From contig JARGFV010000035.1 in NCBI GenBank assembly GCA_029210545.1, positions 1 through 22,423 of the forward strand: 22,423 nucleotides of DNA, given 5' to 3'. Shown piece after piece: positions 8,303 to 18,598 of this stretch. The DNA comes from a bacterium (GTDB taxonomy: Bacteria > BMS3Abin14). The translations under genes and the position numbers were made by a program. Each line of letters starts with the position of its first letter. Position 1 is the first letter of the stretch. The notes under the pieces were generated by a model. It saw nothing but the letters and a program-made list of their open reading frames with translations, was not told the DNA's origin and searched no databases.

Positions 8303-9421
8303 TTAGCGGACGGCAGTCTCAATCACCTTACTCAACGCTTCCAGAAAAAGCTCGTTCTCCTCTGCAAGGCCCGCAGTGACACGGATGGTGCCGGGCAGCC
8401 CATATCCGGCCATGGGCCTGACGATGATGCCGCGGTCCAGGAGACCCTCGTAAACGTCCTGTTCCGGCCGGCCGGCAAGATCGATGAGGATGAAGTTTGT
8501 ATAACTTTTTGTGACGGTCAGGCCCATACCCGTCACAGCGTCCTCGATCCGCTGAAGCTCCCGGCTGTTATGCTCGAGGCTTTTGGCAACGAACTCATCG
8601 TCTTCCAGGGCGGCGCAAGCCGCGGCCTGGGCGATGCTGTTCACGTTAAAAGGCTGCCGGACCCGGTTATAAAACTGGGCCAGTTCCCTTGGCATGATGG
8701 CGTATCCGACTCTCAGGCCAGCCAGCCCGTAGGCTTTGGAAAAGGTCCTCGCGACGACCAACGAACGCCCCCGGCGCAGGTAATCAAGGCCGTTGGGAAA
8801 ATCAGGAAGGTGGGCTGCAAACTCGAAATATGCCTCATCGAGGACCAGGGGCACACTCTCCGGAACCTTTTCCATGAAACGTTCCAGCTCCTCCTTTGTC
8901 ACATATGTCCCGGTGGGGTTGTTGGGGTTGGCAATATAAACCAGCCTGATCGACTCGTCCAAAGCCAGTGCCATGGCATCCAGATCGTGCCTGAGATCCG
9001 GAGTCAGCGGCACCTCCACCCCCCGGCCTCCATGGGCCAGGGTGGCCAGCCGGTATACGACGAACGCCGGCCAGGCGTAGAGACTTTTTCCGCCATCGGC
9101 GAGAAAAAGCTGCGCCATGATCTCCAGGATCTCGTTAGAACCGTTGCCGAGGACCACCATCTCCGGATCCACACCATGATGTTCGGCCAGCTTTTCCTTA
9201 AGTTCGCGGGCGGCGCCGTCCGGGTACCTGTGGACTCCCGCAACAGCTTTCCCGGCTGCCTCCAGCGCCCGGGGAGACATCCCCATCGGGTTTTCGTTGG
9301 AGGCGAGTTTTACGATCCTGGTCAGCCCCTTTTCCCTGGCGACATCCTCGATGGGTCTGCCCGCGCTGTAGGGAACCAGGTCCTCGATGGTGTCGTGAAC
9401 CGGCCTGAATCTACCTTGCAT
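8303..9421 (-). CDS. hisC: Histidinol-phosphate / aromatic aminotransferase, HisC family
   Basis: PLP-dependent class I/II aminotransferase. The annotated family reaction is imidazole-acetol phosphate plus glutamate to histidinol phosphate. The 372 residues show SNENPMG (41-47), the PLP-phosphate region LGNGSNEILE (91-100), ANPNNPTGT (164-172), DEAYFEF (195-201) and the PLP lysine Lys229 in TFSKAYGLAGLRVGY. ATG start with AGGAGC at 9429-9434, 7 bases upstream. It sits between pheA and aroF rather than among his genes. In Bacillus subtilis an aro-linked HisC also transaminates phenylpyruvate and 4-hydroxyphenylpyruvate. I infer the same here: it would finish the Phe and Tyr branches made by PheA and TyrA, with or without a role in histidine synthesis. 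Confidence 0.93.
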   Translation of the reverse strand: MQGRFRPVHDTIEDLVPYSAGRPIEDVAREKGLTRIVKLASNENPMGMSPRALEAAGKAVAGVHRYPDGAARELKEKLAEHHGVDPEMVVLGNGSNEILEIMAQLFLADGGKSLYAWPAFVVYRLATLAHGGRGVEVPLTPDLRHDLDAMALALDESIRLVYIANPNNPTGTYVTKEELERFMEKVPESVPLVLDEAYFEFAAHLPDFPNGLDYLRRGRSLVVARTFSKAYGLAGLRVGYAIMPRELAQFYNRVRQPFNVNSIAQAAACAALEDDEFVAKSLEHNSRELQRIEDAVTGMGLTVTKSYTNFILIDLAGRPEQDVYEGLLDRGIIVRPMAGYGLPGTIRVTAGLAEENELFLEALSKVIETAVR

Positions 9422-9468
9422 AAAATTGGCTCCTGATTTGCTATTTATCCGTTGATCTCAGGTCTCAT

Positions 9469-9542
9469 ATCTCACATCTCAGAAAAACCCTGCTTCAGGC
9501 GCTTTATAAAGCGTTCATAAATTGAGCTCTGAGATTTGAGAT
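9469..9542. repeat. Inverted repeat with central palindrome between pheA and hisC
   Basis: ATCTCACATCTCAGA (9469-9483) and TCTGAGATTTGAGAT (9528-9542) are inverted copies matching at 14 of 15 positions. The 44 bp between them includes the perfect 14 bp palindrome CGCTTTATAAAGCG (9500-9513). The right arm touches the pheA stop codon. In RNA this gives a long stem or a three-way shape just after pheA. The arms use the same GAGAT/TCTCA word as 3393-3410. Confidence 0.65.
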
Positions 9543-10369
9543 TATTTCACGGTGCCTTTCGGGTAACTTCCCAGAACCTTCATCTCCTCACAATAAACCT
9601 TTACCTCTTTCAGGGTCGCATTCACCATCGGATCGTTGATATGCCCTTCAATATCTACGAAGAACACGTAGTCCCAGGCTTTTTTCCTCGAAGGCCTGGA
9701 TTCGATCTTGGTGAGGTTGATCCCGTTTTCTCCGAACGGCTTCAATATCTCGTAAAGAGCTCCCACCCTGTCCTTGATCGACAGAACGACGGAAGTCTTG
9801 TCGGAACCGGTGGGCGGTACCATCCCGTTGGAGATGATGAGGAACCTTGTAAGGTTCTCCTCCCAGTCGCCGATGTCACTTTCCAGGATGGGCACCTCGT
9901 AAAGCTCCGATGTCAGCTCACCGGCCACCGCCGCGGTTCCCGGAACTTCGGCGCAGAGCGTCGCGGCCTCGGCCGTGCTCCTGGCATCTTTCAGTTTCGC
10001 TTCGCTCAGGTTTCGCCCGAGCCACTGTCTGCACTGGGCAAGCGCCTGGGGGTGGGAGTAAACGGTCCTGATATTATCCAGTGTCGGCTCCCGTGACAAT
10101 AGCATATGCCTTATGGGAAGGATGATCTCTCCGGAGATGAACTGTCTGGAGTCGATGAGCAGATCAAGGGTGGAAGTGACGACGCCCTCGTTGGAGTTTT
10201 CCACCGGGGCAACGCCTCTATCAGCAAAACCCTGCTGAACCATGGAAAACACGTCCCCGACACTCTCGGCAGGGAGGTACCTCTCTCCACGTCCAAAGGT
10301 CTGTCTGGCCGCCTGGTGCGTATAGGTAGCGACAGGACCGAGATACGCTATCCTCAGCTGGTCACTCAC
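9542..10369 (-). CDS. pheA: Prephenate dehydratase, monofunctional with ACT domain
   Basis: Converts prephenate to phenylpyruvate, the committed step to phenylalanine. The 275 residues comprise the dehydratase domain (about 5-180) with YLGPVATYTHQAA, APVENSNEG and the catalytic NLTRF (Thr174-Arg175-Phe176). An ACT regulatory domain (about 192-270) follows, with RVGALYEIL and ESRP, the phenylalanine-sensing motifs. The GTG start overlaps the accA stop by 8 bp (GTGAGTGA), and AGGGA lies upstream. Many proteobacterial PheA proteins carry an N-terminal chorismate mutase (~90 residues); this one does not, and no open frame upstream could supply it. Feedback inhibition by phenylalanine is expected from the ACT motifs. 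Confidence 0.96.
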   Translation of the reverse strand: MSDQLRIAYLGPVATYTHQAARQTFGRGERYLPAESVGDVFSMVQQGFADRGVAPVENSNEGVVTSTLDLLIDSRQFISGEIILPIRHMLLSREPTLDNIRTVYSHPQALAQCRQWLGRNLSEAKLKDARSTAEAATLCAEVPGTAAVAGELTSELYEVPILESDIGDWEENLTRFLIISNGMVPPTGSDKTSVVLSIKDRVGALYEILKPFGENGINLTKIESRPSRKKAWDYVFFVDIEGHINDPMVNATLKEVKVYCEEMKVLGSYPKGTVK

Positions 10370-11333
10370 CGGAATCGTCCCTGAACGCTCCTATCCTGCG
10401 GAACTTCGACCACCTGTCGACAACCAGATCTTCAGGTCCCATGACGGACAGTTCATCGAGGCGGGACTGGATAGCCGATCCCAGGAATTTCGCGGATACC
10501 GCCGGATCGCGGTGGGCTCCCCCCAGAGGTTCTGTGATGATCTCATCGATGATCCCGTTGGCCAGGCTGTCATGGGCCGTCAGTTTCATCGCTTCTGCCG
10601 CCTCTTTTGCGAAATCCTGGCTCTTCCACAGGATGGCAGCGCACCCCTCGGGTGAAATGACCGAGTAGATGCTGTTTTCCAGCATCATGACGCGGTTGGC
10701 CACAGCAAGGGCAAGGGCGCCCCCGCTCCCGCCCTCTCCGGTCACCACGGAGATGATCGGAACGGTGAGGTCAGCCATCTCGATAAGGTTCCTTGCAATG
10801 GCCTCCGCCTGTCCCCGCTCCTCGGCCCCGATACCGGGAAAGGCTCCCGGAGTGTCCACAAGGGTCAGAACGGGTATCTTGAACCTTTCGGCGAGTTTCA
10901 TGAGCCTTAATGCCTTGCGGTACCCTTCCGGGTTGGGCATCCCGAAATTACGGACGACTTTTTCCTTGGTGTTCCGACCCTTTTGATGGCCGATGACCAT
11001 GATGGAACGGCCGTTGAAAGTCGCGATGCCTCCCACGATGGCGGCATCGTCTCCAAAGCAGCGGTCCCCGTGCAGCTCGACGAAATCCTCCATGAGGAGA
11101 TCGATGTAATCCAGGGTGTACGGCCGTTGCGGATGCCGAGCAATCTGTGTCCTTTGCCAACGCGTGAGCCTCGAGTAGACGTCCTTGCGCATGCGGTCGA
11201 GTTTTCTCTCGAGCCTGGCGATGTCGTCGGAGATATCCACGTCGGGCTGCTCGGTATCCATGAGCCGCAGTTCGCCGATGCGGCGCTCAAGTTCCGCCAG
11301 CGGTTTTTCGAATTCGAGATAGGAGTCGACCAT
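10362..11333 (-). CDS. accA: Acetyl-CoA carboxylase carboxyltransferase subunit alpha
   Basis: Alpha subunit of the carboxyltransferase that, with AccD, moves CO2 from biotin-BCCP to acetyl-CoA to give malonyl-CoA for fatty-acid synthesis. The 323 residues are the usual length. The N-terminal helical part LEFEKPLAELERRI is followed by the crotonase-like core: DRCFGDDAAIVGG, GHQKGRNTKEK, FGMPNPEGYRKALRLM, TLVDTPGAFPGIGAEERGQ and GEGGSGGALA. ATG start, preceded by only a weak AAGGG. The gene follows dnaE by 149 bp, an arrangement common in proteobacteria. No accD, accB or accC is in the window. It overlaps pheA by 8 bp, so pheA translation is probably coupled to it. Confidence 0.97.
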   Translation of the reverse strand: MVDSYLEFEKPLAELERRIGELRLMDTEQPDVDISDDIARLERKLDRMRKDVYSRLTRWQRTQIARHPQRPYTLDYIDLLMEDFVELHGDRCFGDDAAIVGGIATFNGRSIMVIGHQKGRNTKEKVVRNFGMPNPEGYRKALRLMKLAERFKIPVLTLVDTPGAFPGIGAEERGQAEAIARNLIEMADLTVPIISVVTGEGGSGGALALAVANRVMMLENSIYSVISPEGCAAILWKSQDFAKEAAEAMKLTAHDSLANGIIDEIITEPLGGAHRDPAVSAKFLGSAIQSRLDELSVMGPEDLVVDRWSKFRRIGAFRDDSGE

Positions 11334-11384
11334 GGCTATTACCCTTAAAGAATGCTGTCCGCGACAGCGGTAGAATGTCGGTAA

Positions 11385-11415
11385 AGTACTAAGGACTATG
11401 GACTAAGTGCTAAGA
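11385..11415. repeat. CTAAG word-like degenerate tandem repeat
   Basis: In the dnaE-accA gap the plus strand reads AGTACTAAGGACTATGG then ACTAAGTGCTAAGAG, i.e. four successive variants of a 7-9 base word ending in CTAAG or CTATG. It is the same class of sequence as 3295-3342 and 9460-9483 with a different word. The rest of the 149 bp gap has only a small hairpin CTGTC-CGC-GACAG near 11355 and no clear promoter. Confidence 0.55.
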
Positions 11416-11482
11416 GTTCTTCGTTCCCTGATCTTTGTTCCCAGTTCTGAACCGAGAATTATTACCCTAAACCCCCGTTCTG

Positions 11483-14400
11483 TCAAACAAAGGTGACCGT
11501 GCCGGAGCCGAAGATCCTCTCCACTTCGTGGACCATCTCCTCGGAGGAGTTGACCTTGAACTGATCGGAAAAATCGATGATCGCTTCGGCCTTGGTAGGT
11601 ATGGTCAGCCTGAGGCGGACACCGCATTCCCCGAGGTGACGACCGAGAACCTGCCTGAGCCTTTCCAGGTCATCCGCCGTGAGTCCCACCGAAGTGAGGT
11701 TTATCTGGATCATGCTGGTGATGCGCTGCCGGTAAACCTCAAGGAGCTCAACCTTCATAGCCTTGATCTTTGGTTTGTCCCCGTTGGCGTCCACGGTGCC
11801 CTGGACGATAAACGGGCCATCCAGGCCCAGGATGGGCCCCGCCTCCTTGAACGGGTCGGAGAAAACGATGACTTCGGCGCTCCCGGTGAGGTCTTCCAGA
11901 GTGAGAAAAGCCATGCGGTCCCCTCTCTTGGTGCTGATCTCCCTCATGCTCTGCTTCATCCCGGCCACCTTGACCTCCTGGCCTTCGGACAGCTCTCCCA
12001 GACGGCCCAGGTCCACTGTCACGTAACGCTCCAGTTCCTTTCGGAACTTTTCCAGGGGGTGCCCCGTGATGTAAAAGCCCAGGCATTCACGCTCGAAGGC
12101 CAGCCGCTGATGTTCCGGCCAGGGCTCGATCCTGGGGAGAGTTTCCTCAGCCGAGGCTGCCATGACACCACCGTCAAAAAGGGATGTCTGCCCACTTTCC
12201 CTGTCTTTTTGTGCCTTTTGGCCCCGCTCCATGGCGTGGTCGAGGGCAGCGAGCTTCTGGGCGCGATGGCCGGGAAACCCGTCGAATGCCCCTGATTTTA
12301 TGAGGCTTTCCACAACGCGGCGGTTTACCTTCCGCAGATCCACCCTGCTGCAGAAATCGTCCACCGAGGTAAAATCCGCTCCCTCGTCCCGTTGCCCGAG
12401 GATCTCTTCCAGGGCCGCGATTCCGACGTTCTTGACCGCCCCCAGTCCGAACCGGATCCCCTTGTCCTCCACGGTAAACGGTATGGAGGAACGGTTGATA
12501 TCCGGAGGGAGCAATTCGAGCCCCATCTCCTTGCATACCCCGATGTGCTGCGTAACCTTGTCGGAGTTGTCCATCTCGCTGGTCAGCAAGGCGGCCATGA
12601 ACTCGCCCGGATAATGAGCCTTGAGGAATGCCGTTCGATAAGCGATGAGAGCATAGGCGGCGCTGTGCGATTTATTGAAACCGTACCCGGCGAAAAAGGC
12701 AAGGTTGTCGAAGATGGGCCCGGCCGTCTTGTCCGGGATATTTTTCTCCCTGGCGCCCTCCAGGAACCGGGACCGCTGTTTTTCCATCTCATCGGGGAGC
12801 TTTTTCCCCATGACGCGCCGCAGGTTATCGGCTTCCCCCATGCTGTAGCCGGCCAGTGTGCCCGCGATCTGCATTACCTGTTCCTGGTAAACGATGACAC
12901 CGTAGGTCTCGGACAGGATCTCCTTGAGTTCCGGCCGGTCATAGGAGATCTCCTGCCGCCCGTGCTTGCGATTGATGAAATCGGTGACCATTCCGGTTCC
13001 GAGGGGGCCCGGACGGTACAGGGCCACGAGGGCGATGAGGTCCTCGAAGGAGGTCGGATTCATCTTGATGAGGAGATCTTTCATGCCGGAGCTTTCCAGC
13101 TGGAAAACCCCGTCGGTATCCCCTGTTGAAAGGAGATCGTAGGTCTTCTGGTCATCGAGACCGGACGGTTCCGCGTCCAGCGGTTCGATCCCTTCAACCT
13201 CCCGCCTGCGGTTGACAAGCTCCACCGCGTTGCGCAATAAAGTCAGCGTCCGCAACCCGAGGAAATCGAACTTCACCAGCCCCACGCTTTCGAGATCCTT
13301 CATGCCGTACTGTGTCATGATGCTGTCGTCCTTGACGTTGCGGTACAAGGGCGCGTGTTCGGTCAGGGGAAGATCGCTGATCACCACACCGGCCGCGTGG
13401 GTGGATGCGTGGCGGTGCAGGCCTTCCATCTTCTGGGCCAGTTCGAGAAGTTCGGCGACCTTTTTGTCCCGCTTCATGGCGTCTTTGAGCTGTGGTTCCT
13501 TCTCGATGGCCTTGGGCAGTTTGATCCCCAGGACTTCCGGCACCATCTTGGCGATGCGATCCACTTCCGCATAGCTCATGTCCAGGGCCCGTCCAACGTC
13601 CCTTATCGCCCCTCGCGCGGCCATGGTCCCGAAAGTGATGATCTGGGCCACCCTGTCCTCGCCGTACTTCTCCGAAACGTAGCGGATGACTTCGTCACGG
13701 CGCTCCATACAGAAGTCCACATCGATATCGGGCATGGTGATCCTCTCCGGGTTGAGGAAACGCTCGAAGAGGAGACCGTAACGGATCGGATCGATGTCGG
13801 TGATCCCGAGGGAGTAGGCGACGAGAGATCCGGCCGCTGAACCCCGCCCCGGCCCCACCGGGATCCCCTGCTCCCGTGCGTACCGGATAAAGTCCCACAC
13901 GATGAGAAAATAACCCGGGAAACCCATGTCGATGATGGTTTCAAGCTCGGTGCCCAGGCGAGCCTGGTAACGCTGAAGGGTCTCCTCCCTTTTCTCCTCC
14001 GGCGTCTTTTCCAGTATGGGCTCCATGCGCTTGTCGAAACCGGCCCGCACCTCGGTGGAAAGGTATGATTCCTCTGTCATATCCTCGGGGATAGGGAACC
14101 TGGGCAGGTGGAAGCTGCCCATCGGTATCTCCACGTTGCACCTTTCGGCAATGGCCAGGGTGTTCGACAGCGCCCCGGGGTAATCACGGAAACCAAGCTC
14201 CATCTCTTCTGCAGATTTCAGGTAGAGCTCGCTTGCGTCCATCCGCATCCTGTCCTCGTCGTGGACGGTCTTGCCCGTCTGGATGCACAGGAGGACATCG
14301 TGCATCCGGGTATCCTCCCGCCGCAGGTAATGGACGTCGTTGGTGGCCACCAGACCGATATCCAGCTCACTGGAAAGCTCCAGCATCCCGGCGTTGGCCT

Positions 14401-14959
14401 TCCCCTGCTCCTCCATGCCGCTGTGCTGGACCTCCAGGAAGTAGTTCTCGCCGAAAAGCTCCTTGTACCAGGCTGCCGTGTCTCTCGCTCCTTCACGGTC
14501 TCCCCGGACCAGACGGTAGGCCACCTCCCCTTTCAGACAAGCCGATAGAGCCACAAGGCCTTCACTGTGGCGCGCCAGGATCTCCTTATCGATCCTGGGA
14601 CGGCGGTAGAACCCCTCCAGGTATGATATGGATGACAGTTTTATGAGGTTGGAGTAGCCGGTGAGGTTGCGCGCGAGAAGAACCAGGTGGTAAGAGCCCT
14701 GACCGTCATCGTCCACCTTGCGGTCGTGGCGGCTTTCCGGAGCCACGTAGAACTCCTGGCCGATGATCGGCTTGATGCCCGCCGCCCTGGCGCTCTTGTA
14801 GAAATCCACTACGCCGAACATGGCGCCGTGGTCGGTGATCGCCAGTGCCGGGAACTTCAGCCTGGCCGCGTACTCGGTGAGGTCCGACAGGCGGTTGGCC
14901 CCGTCCAGGAGGCTGTAGGAAGTGTGGACGTGGAGGTGGACGAAGTTGGCGTGTTTCAT
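11483..14959 (-). CDS. dnaE: DNA polymerase III subunit alpha
   Basis: Catalytic subunit of the replicative polymerase, 1158 residues, close to E. coli DnaE (1160). Domains in order: PHP (about 4-280), palm/thumb/fingers (about 290-830) with PDIDVDFCMERR at 410-421 carrying catalytic aspartates and KFDFLGLRTL holding the third, helix-hairpin-helix region, and OB fold (about 985-1070, VKVAGMKQSMREI). QTSLF at 924-928 fits the internal clamp-binding motif. The PHP domain keeps all nine metal ligands seen in active PHP exonucleases: His10, His12, Asp19, His44, Glu69, His91, Cys141, Asp208 and His210. The ATG at 14959 (MKHANFVHLHVHTSYS) fits the family, although no strong Shine-Dalgarno precedes it and the start lies inside an inverted repeat. 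Confidence 0.98.
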   Translation of the reverse strand: MKHANFVHLHVHTSYSLLDGANRLSDLTEYAARLKFPALAITDHGAMFGVVDFYKSARAAGIKPIIGQEFYVAPESRHDRKVDDDGQGSYHLVLLARNLTGYSNLIKLSSISYLEGFYRRPRIDKEILARHSEGLVALSACLKGEVAYRLVRGDREGARDTAAWYKELFGENYFLEVQHSGMEEQGKANAGMLELSSELDIGLVATNDVHYLRREDTRMHDVLLCIQTGKTVHDEDRMRMDASELYLKSAEEMELGFRDYPGALSNTLAIAERCNVEIPMGSFHLPRFPIPEDMTEESYLSTEVRAGFDKRMEPILEKTPEEKREETLQRYQARLGTELETIIDMGFPGYFLIVWDFIRYAREQGIPVGPGRGSAAGSLVAYSLGITDIDPIRYGLLFERFLNPERITMPDIDVDFCMERRDEVIRYVSEKYGEDRVAQIITFGTMAARGAIRDVGRALDMSYAEVDRIAKMVPEVLGIKLPKAIEKEPQLKDAMKRDKKVAELLELAQKMEGLHRHASTHAAGVVISDLPLTEHAPLYRNVKDDSIMTQYGMKDLESVGLVKFDFLGLRTLTLLRNAVELVNRRREVEGIEPLDAEPSGLDDQKTYDLLSTGDTDGVFQLESSGMKDLLIKMNPTSFEDLIALVALYRPGPLGTGMVTDFINRKHGRQEISYDRPELKEILSETYGVIVYQEQVMQIAGTLAGYSMGEADNLRRVMGKKLPDEMEKQRSRFLEGAREKNIPDKTAGPIFDNLAFFAGYGFNKSHSAAYALIAYRTAFLKAHYPGEFMAALLTSEMDNSDKVTQHIGVCKEMGLELLPPDINRSSIPFTVEDKGIRFGLGAVKNVGIAALEEILGQRDEGADFTSVDDFCSRVDLRKVNRRVVESLIKSGAFDGFPGHRAQKLAALDHAMERGQKAQKDRESGQTSLFDGGVMAASAEETLPRIEPWPEHQRLAFERECLGFYITGHPLEKFRKELERYVTVDLGRLGELSEGQEVKVAGMKQSMREISTKRGDRMAFLTLEDLTGSAEVIVFSDPFKEAGPILGLDGPFIVQGTVDANGDKPKIKAMKVELLEVYRQRITSMIQINLTSVGLTADDLERLRQVLGRHLGECGVRLRLTIPTKAEAIIDFSDQFKVNSSEEMVHEVERIFGSGTVTFV

Positions 14960-15070
14960 AAATAAATTTCGGTCCCGGTTTTCACCTTATTCAGCGTTAC
15001 TTTATCCGGCAATGATCGGACCTCCGAACGCTCCCCTGGAACTTAAGCCCGGAAACCGGAATTTATTTAT
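14958..15070. repeat. Inverted repeat spanning the guaA-dnaE junction
   Basis: The arm ATAAATAAATTTCGGT (14958-14973) is complementary to ACCGGAATTTATTTAT (15055-15070) over 16 positions, with one T-G pair. CCGG beyond the arm can extend it with a bulge. The pair covers the last guaA codon and stop on one side and the first bases of the dnaE ATG on the other, with ~80 bp between. Folded in a guaA-dnaE mRNA it would place the dnaE initiation region in a stem. Confidence 0.6.
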
Positions 15071-16635
15071 TCCCATTCGATGGTGGCCGGGGGTTTTGAG
15101 CTGATGTCGTAGACGACCCGGTTGACTCCACGGACCTCGTTGATGATCCGGTTGGAGATCCGGGCCAGGAGTTGGTATGGCAGGTGGACCCAGTCCGCGG
15201 TCATGCCGTCCAGGCTGTGGACCGCCCGCACCGCGACCACGTTCTCGTAGGTCCTCTCGTCGCCCATGACACCAACGGTCCTGATGGGCAGCAGTACGGC
15301 AAAGACCTGCCAGATGTGATCGTAAAGGCCTGCCGCCCTGATCTCCTCCCTCACGATGGCATCCGCCTCCTGTAGTATGTAAACACGCTCTTCGGTCACT
15401 TCGCCGATGACACGGATCCCAAGTCCCGGCCCGGGGAACGGATGCCGCCTGACCATCTGGTCGGGCATACCCAGTTCGCGGCCCACTTCCCGGACCTCGT
15501 CCTTGAAGAGCTCCCTCAGGGGCTCGACCAGCTTCAGGTTCATCTTGTCGGGAAGGCCTCCCACGTTGTGGTGGGTCTTGATGGTAGCGGAGGGCCCCTT
15601 GAACGAAACGCTCTCGATAACGTCCGGATACAGGGTCCCCTGGGCGAGAAACTTCACGTTCCCGATCTTACCGGCTTCGATCTCGAAAAGCCGGATAAAC
15701 TCGTTGCCGATGATGACCCTCTTGCGCTCAGGCTCCTCGACGCCCTTGAGCTTCTCCAGGAAGTCGTGTCCTGCTTTCAGGACGACGAGGGGGAGACGGT
15801 AATAATCGGTAAAAACGGTCTCGACCCTTTCCCGCTCCCCCTTGCGCAGCAGACCGTTATCCACGAAAACACAGGTCAGCCTGTCACCGATAGCCTTGTG
15901 GACGAGAACGGCCACCACGGAGGAGTCGACCCCTCCCGACAGCCCGCAAAGGACACGCCCCTCTTCACCCACGGTCTCCCGGATCTGCTCGATGGCCAGG
16001 TCGATGTAGGATTGGGCCGTCCACAGGGGACGCAGGCCGCAGATGCGGAACAGGAAGTTTTCCAGGATCTCCGATCCCCTGGGCGTGTGCACGACCTCCG
16101 GATGGAACTGGACGGCGAAGAACTTCCCGGTCTCATCCCGCATGGCCGCCACGGGAGAGTTTTCCGTGTGGGCTATCGCGATGAACCCGGGAGGCGGCGA
16201 CTCGATCCGGTCGCCGTGGCTCATCCACACCTTGCTCAGGTTCTCCTTGCCGGTGGCAAAACCGCTGAACAGGTCGTTGTTGTCGTCGATCTGGAGCATG
16301 GCGTGCCCATACTCACGCCTTTCGGCCTTGCCCACCTTTCCGCCGAGAAGGTGCGTAAACAGCTGCATGCCGTAACAGATCCCCAGGAACGGCACGTCCA
16401 GGTCGAGAAGCTCTCCGGGTACGAGGGGGGCCTCTTCATCGGTGACACTGGCCGGTCCCCCCGACAGGATGATCCCACGGGGAGCGAACTGCCGGATCTT
16501 GTCGATGGGTTCTGTGCACGGGTGGATCTCACAGTACACCTTCAACTCCCGCACCCTGCGGGCGATGAGCTGTGTGAACTGGCTCCCGAAATCGAGGATC
16601 AGGATCTTTTCGGCGTGGATGTCGACGGTCGGCAT
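15067..16635 (-). CDS. guaA: GMP synthase (glutamine-hydrolysing)
   Basis: Aminates XMP to GMP with ATP and glutamine. I choose the ATG at 16635 ([19 protein letters not shown]) because GGAGG lies at 16641-16645, 5 bases before it. The frame extends 8 codons further without a better site. The 522 residues hold the class I glutamine amidotransferase domain (Cys87 in [15 protein letters not shown]). The N-type ATP pyrophosphatase domain follows, with the P-loop GLSGGVDSS, then the C-terminal dimerisation domain ending PPATIEWE, the family's typical terminus. It follows guaB by 82 bp, so the two IMP-to-GMP steps are consecutive genes. Confidence 0.97.
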   Translation of the reverse strand: MPTVDIHAEKILILDFGSQFTQLIARRVRELKVYCEIHPCTEPIDKIRQFAPRGIILSGGPASVTDEEAPLVPGELLDLDVPFLGICYGMQLFTHLLGGKVGKAERREYGHAMLQIDDNNDLFSGFATGKENLSKVWMSHGDRIESPPPGFIAIAHTENSPVAAMRDETGKFFAVQFHPEVVHTPRGSEILENFLFRICGLRPLWTAQSYIDLAIEQIRETVGEEGRVLCGLSGGVDSSVVAVLVHKAIGDRLTCVFVDNGLLRKGERERVETVFTDYYRLPLVVLKAGHDFLEKLKGVEEPERKRVIIGNEFIRLFEIEAGKIGNVKFLAQGTLYPDVIESVSFKGPSATIKTHHNVGGLPDKMNLKLVEPLRELFKDEVREVGRELGMPDQMVRRHPFPGPGLGIRVIGEVTEERVYILQEADAIVREEIRAAGLYDHIWQVFAVLLPIRTVGVMGDERTYENVVAVRAVHSLDGMTADWVHLPYQLLARISNRIINEVRGVNRVVYDISSKPPATIEWE

Positions 16636-16660
16636 AAATGCCTCCAGCACGAAGAACAAA

Positions 16661-16713
16661 GTACGATGTACGAAGGGGTTCCTACTTCGCGCTTCGCTCT
16701 TTGGACTTCGCGT
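16661..16713. repeat. Word-like repeats in the guaB-guaA gap
   Basis: The plus strand has GTACGATGTACGAAGG (16661-16676) and then three CTTCGC words (CTTCGCGCTTCGC, 16684-16696, and CTTCGCG, 16707-16713). These are degenerate short tandem repeats of the same general type as in other gaps of this window. No terminator is visible between guaB and guaA. Confidence 0.5.
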
Positions 16714-16717
16714 TTGC

Positions 16718-18502
<1,785 letters not shown>

Positions 18503-18530
18503 TCAGCTGACTTGCCGGGTTAGTTGATCG

Positions 18531-18559
18531 AAACTAATAGGTAGGGGGTGAAGTGTCAA
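18531..18559 (-). promoter_or_regulatory. Possible guaB promoter
   Basis: On the minus strand a perfect -35 TTGACA (18554-18559) stands 17 bp from TAGTTT (18531-18536), a poor -10 with 3 of 6 matches. If used, guaB has a leader of about 330 nt that includes two antisense copies of the hairpin repeat. Confidence 0.4.
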
Positions 18560-18563
18560 GGAG

Positions 18564-18593
18564 GTTCCTCCCGAACGGCGGTTCGGGAGGAAC
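18564..18593. repeat. Perfect 13 bp GC-rich hairpin
   Basis: GTTCCTCCCGAAC (18564-18576), loop GGCG, GTTCGGGAGGAAC (18581-18593). It lies just upstream of the possible guaB -35 on that strand. No T run follows on either strand, so it is not a typical intrinsic terminator. It could be an operator or a structured 3' end. Confidence 0.7.
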
Positions 18594-18598
18594 AGTTT

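Noticed and set aside
8240-9436. Long plus-strand frame opposite hisC (398 codons)
   Set aside because: Antisense shadow produced by GC-biased codon use; hisC carries all its family motifs on the other strand.
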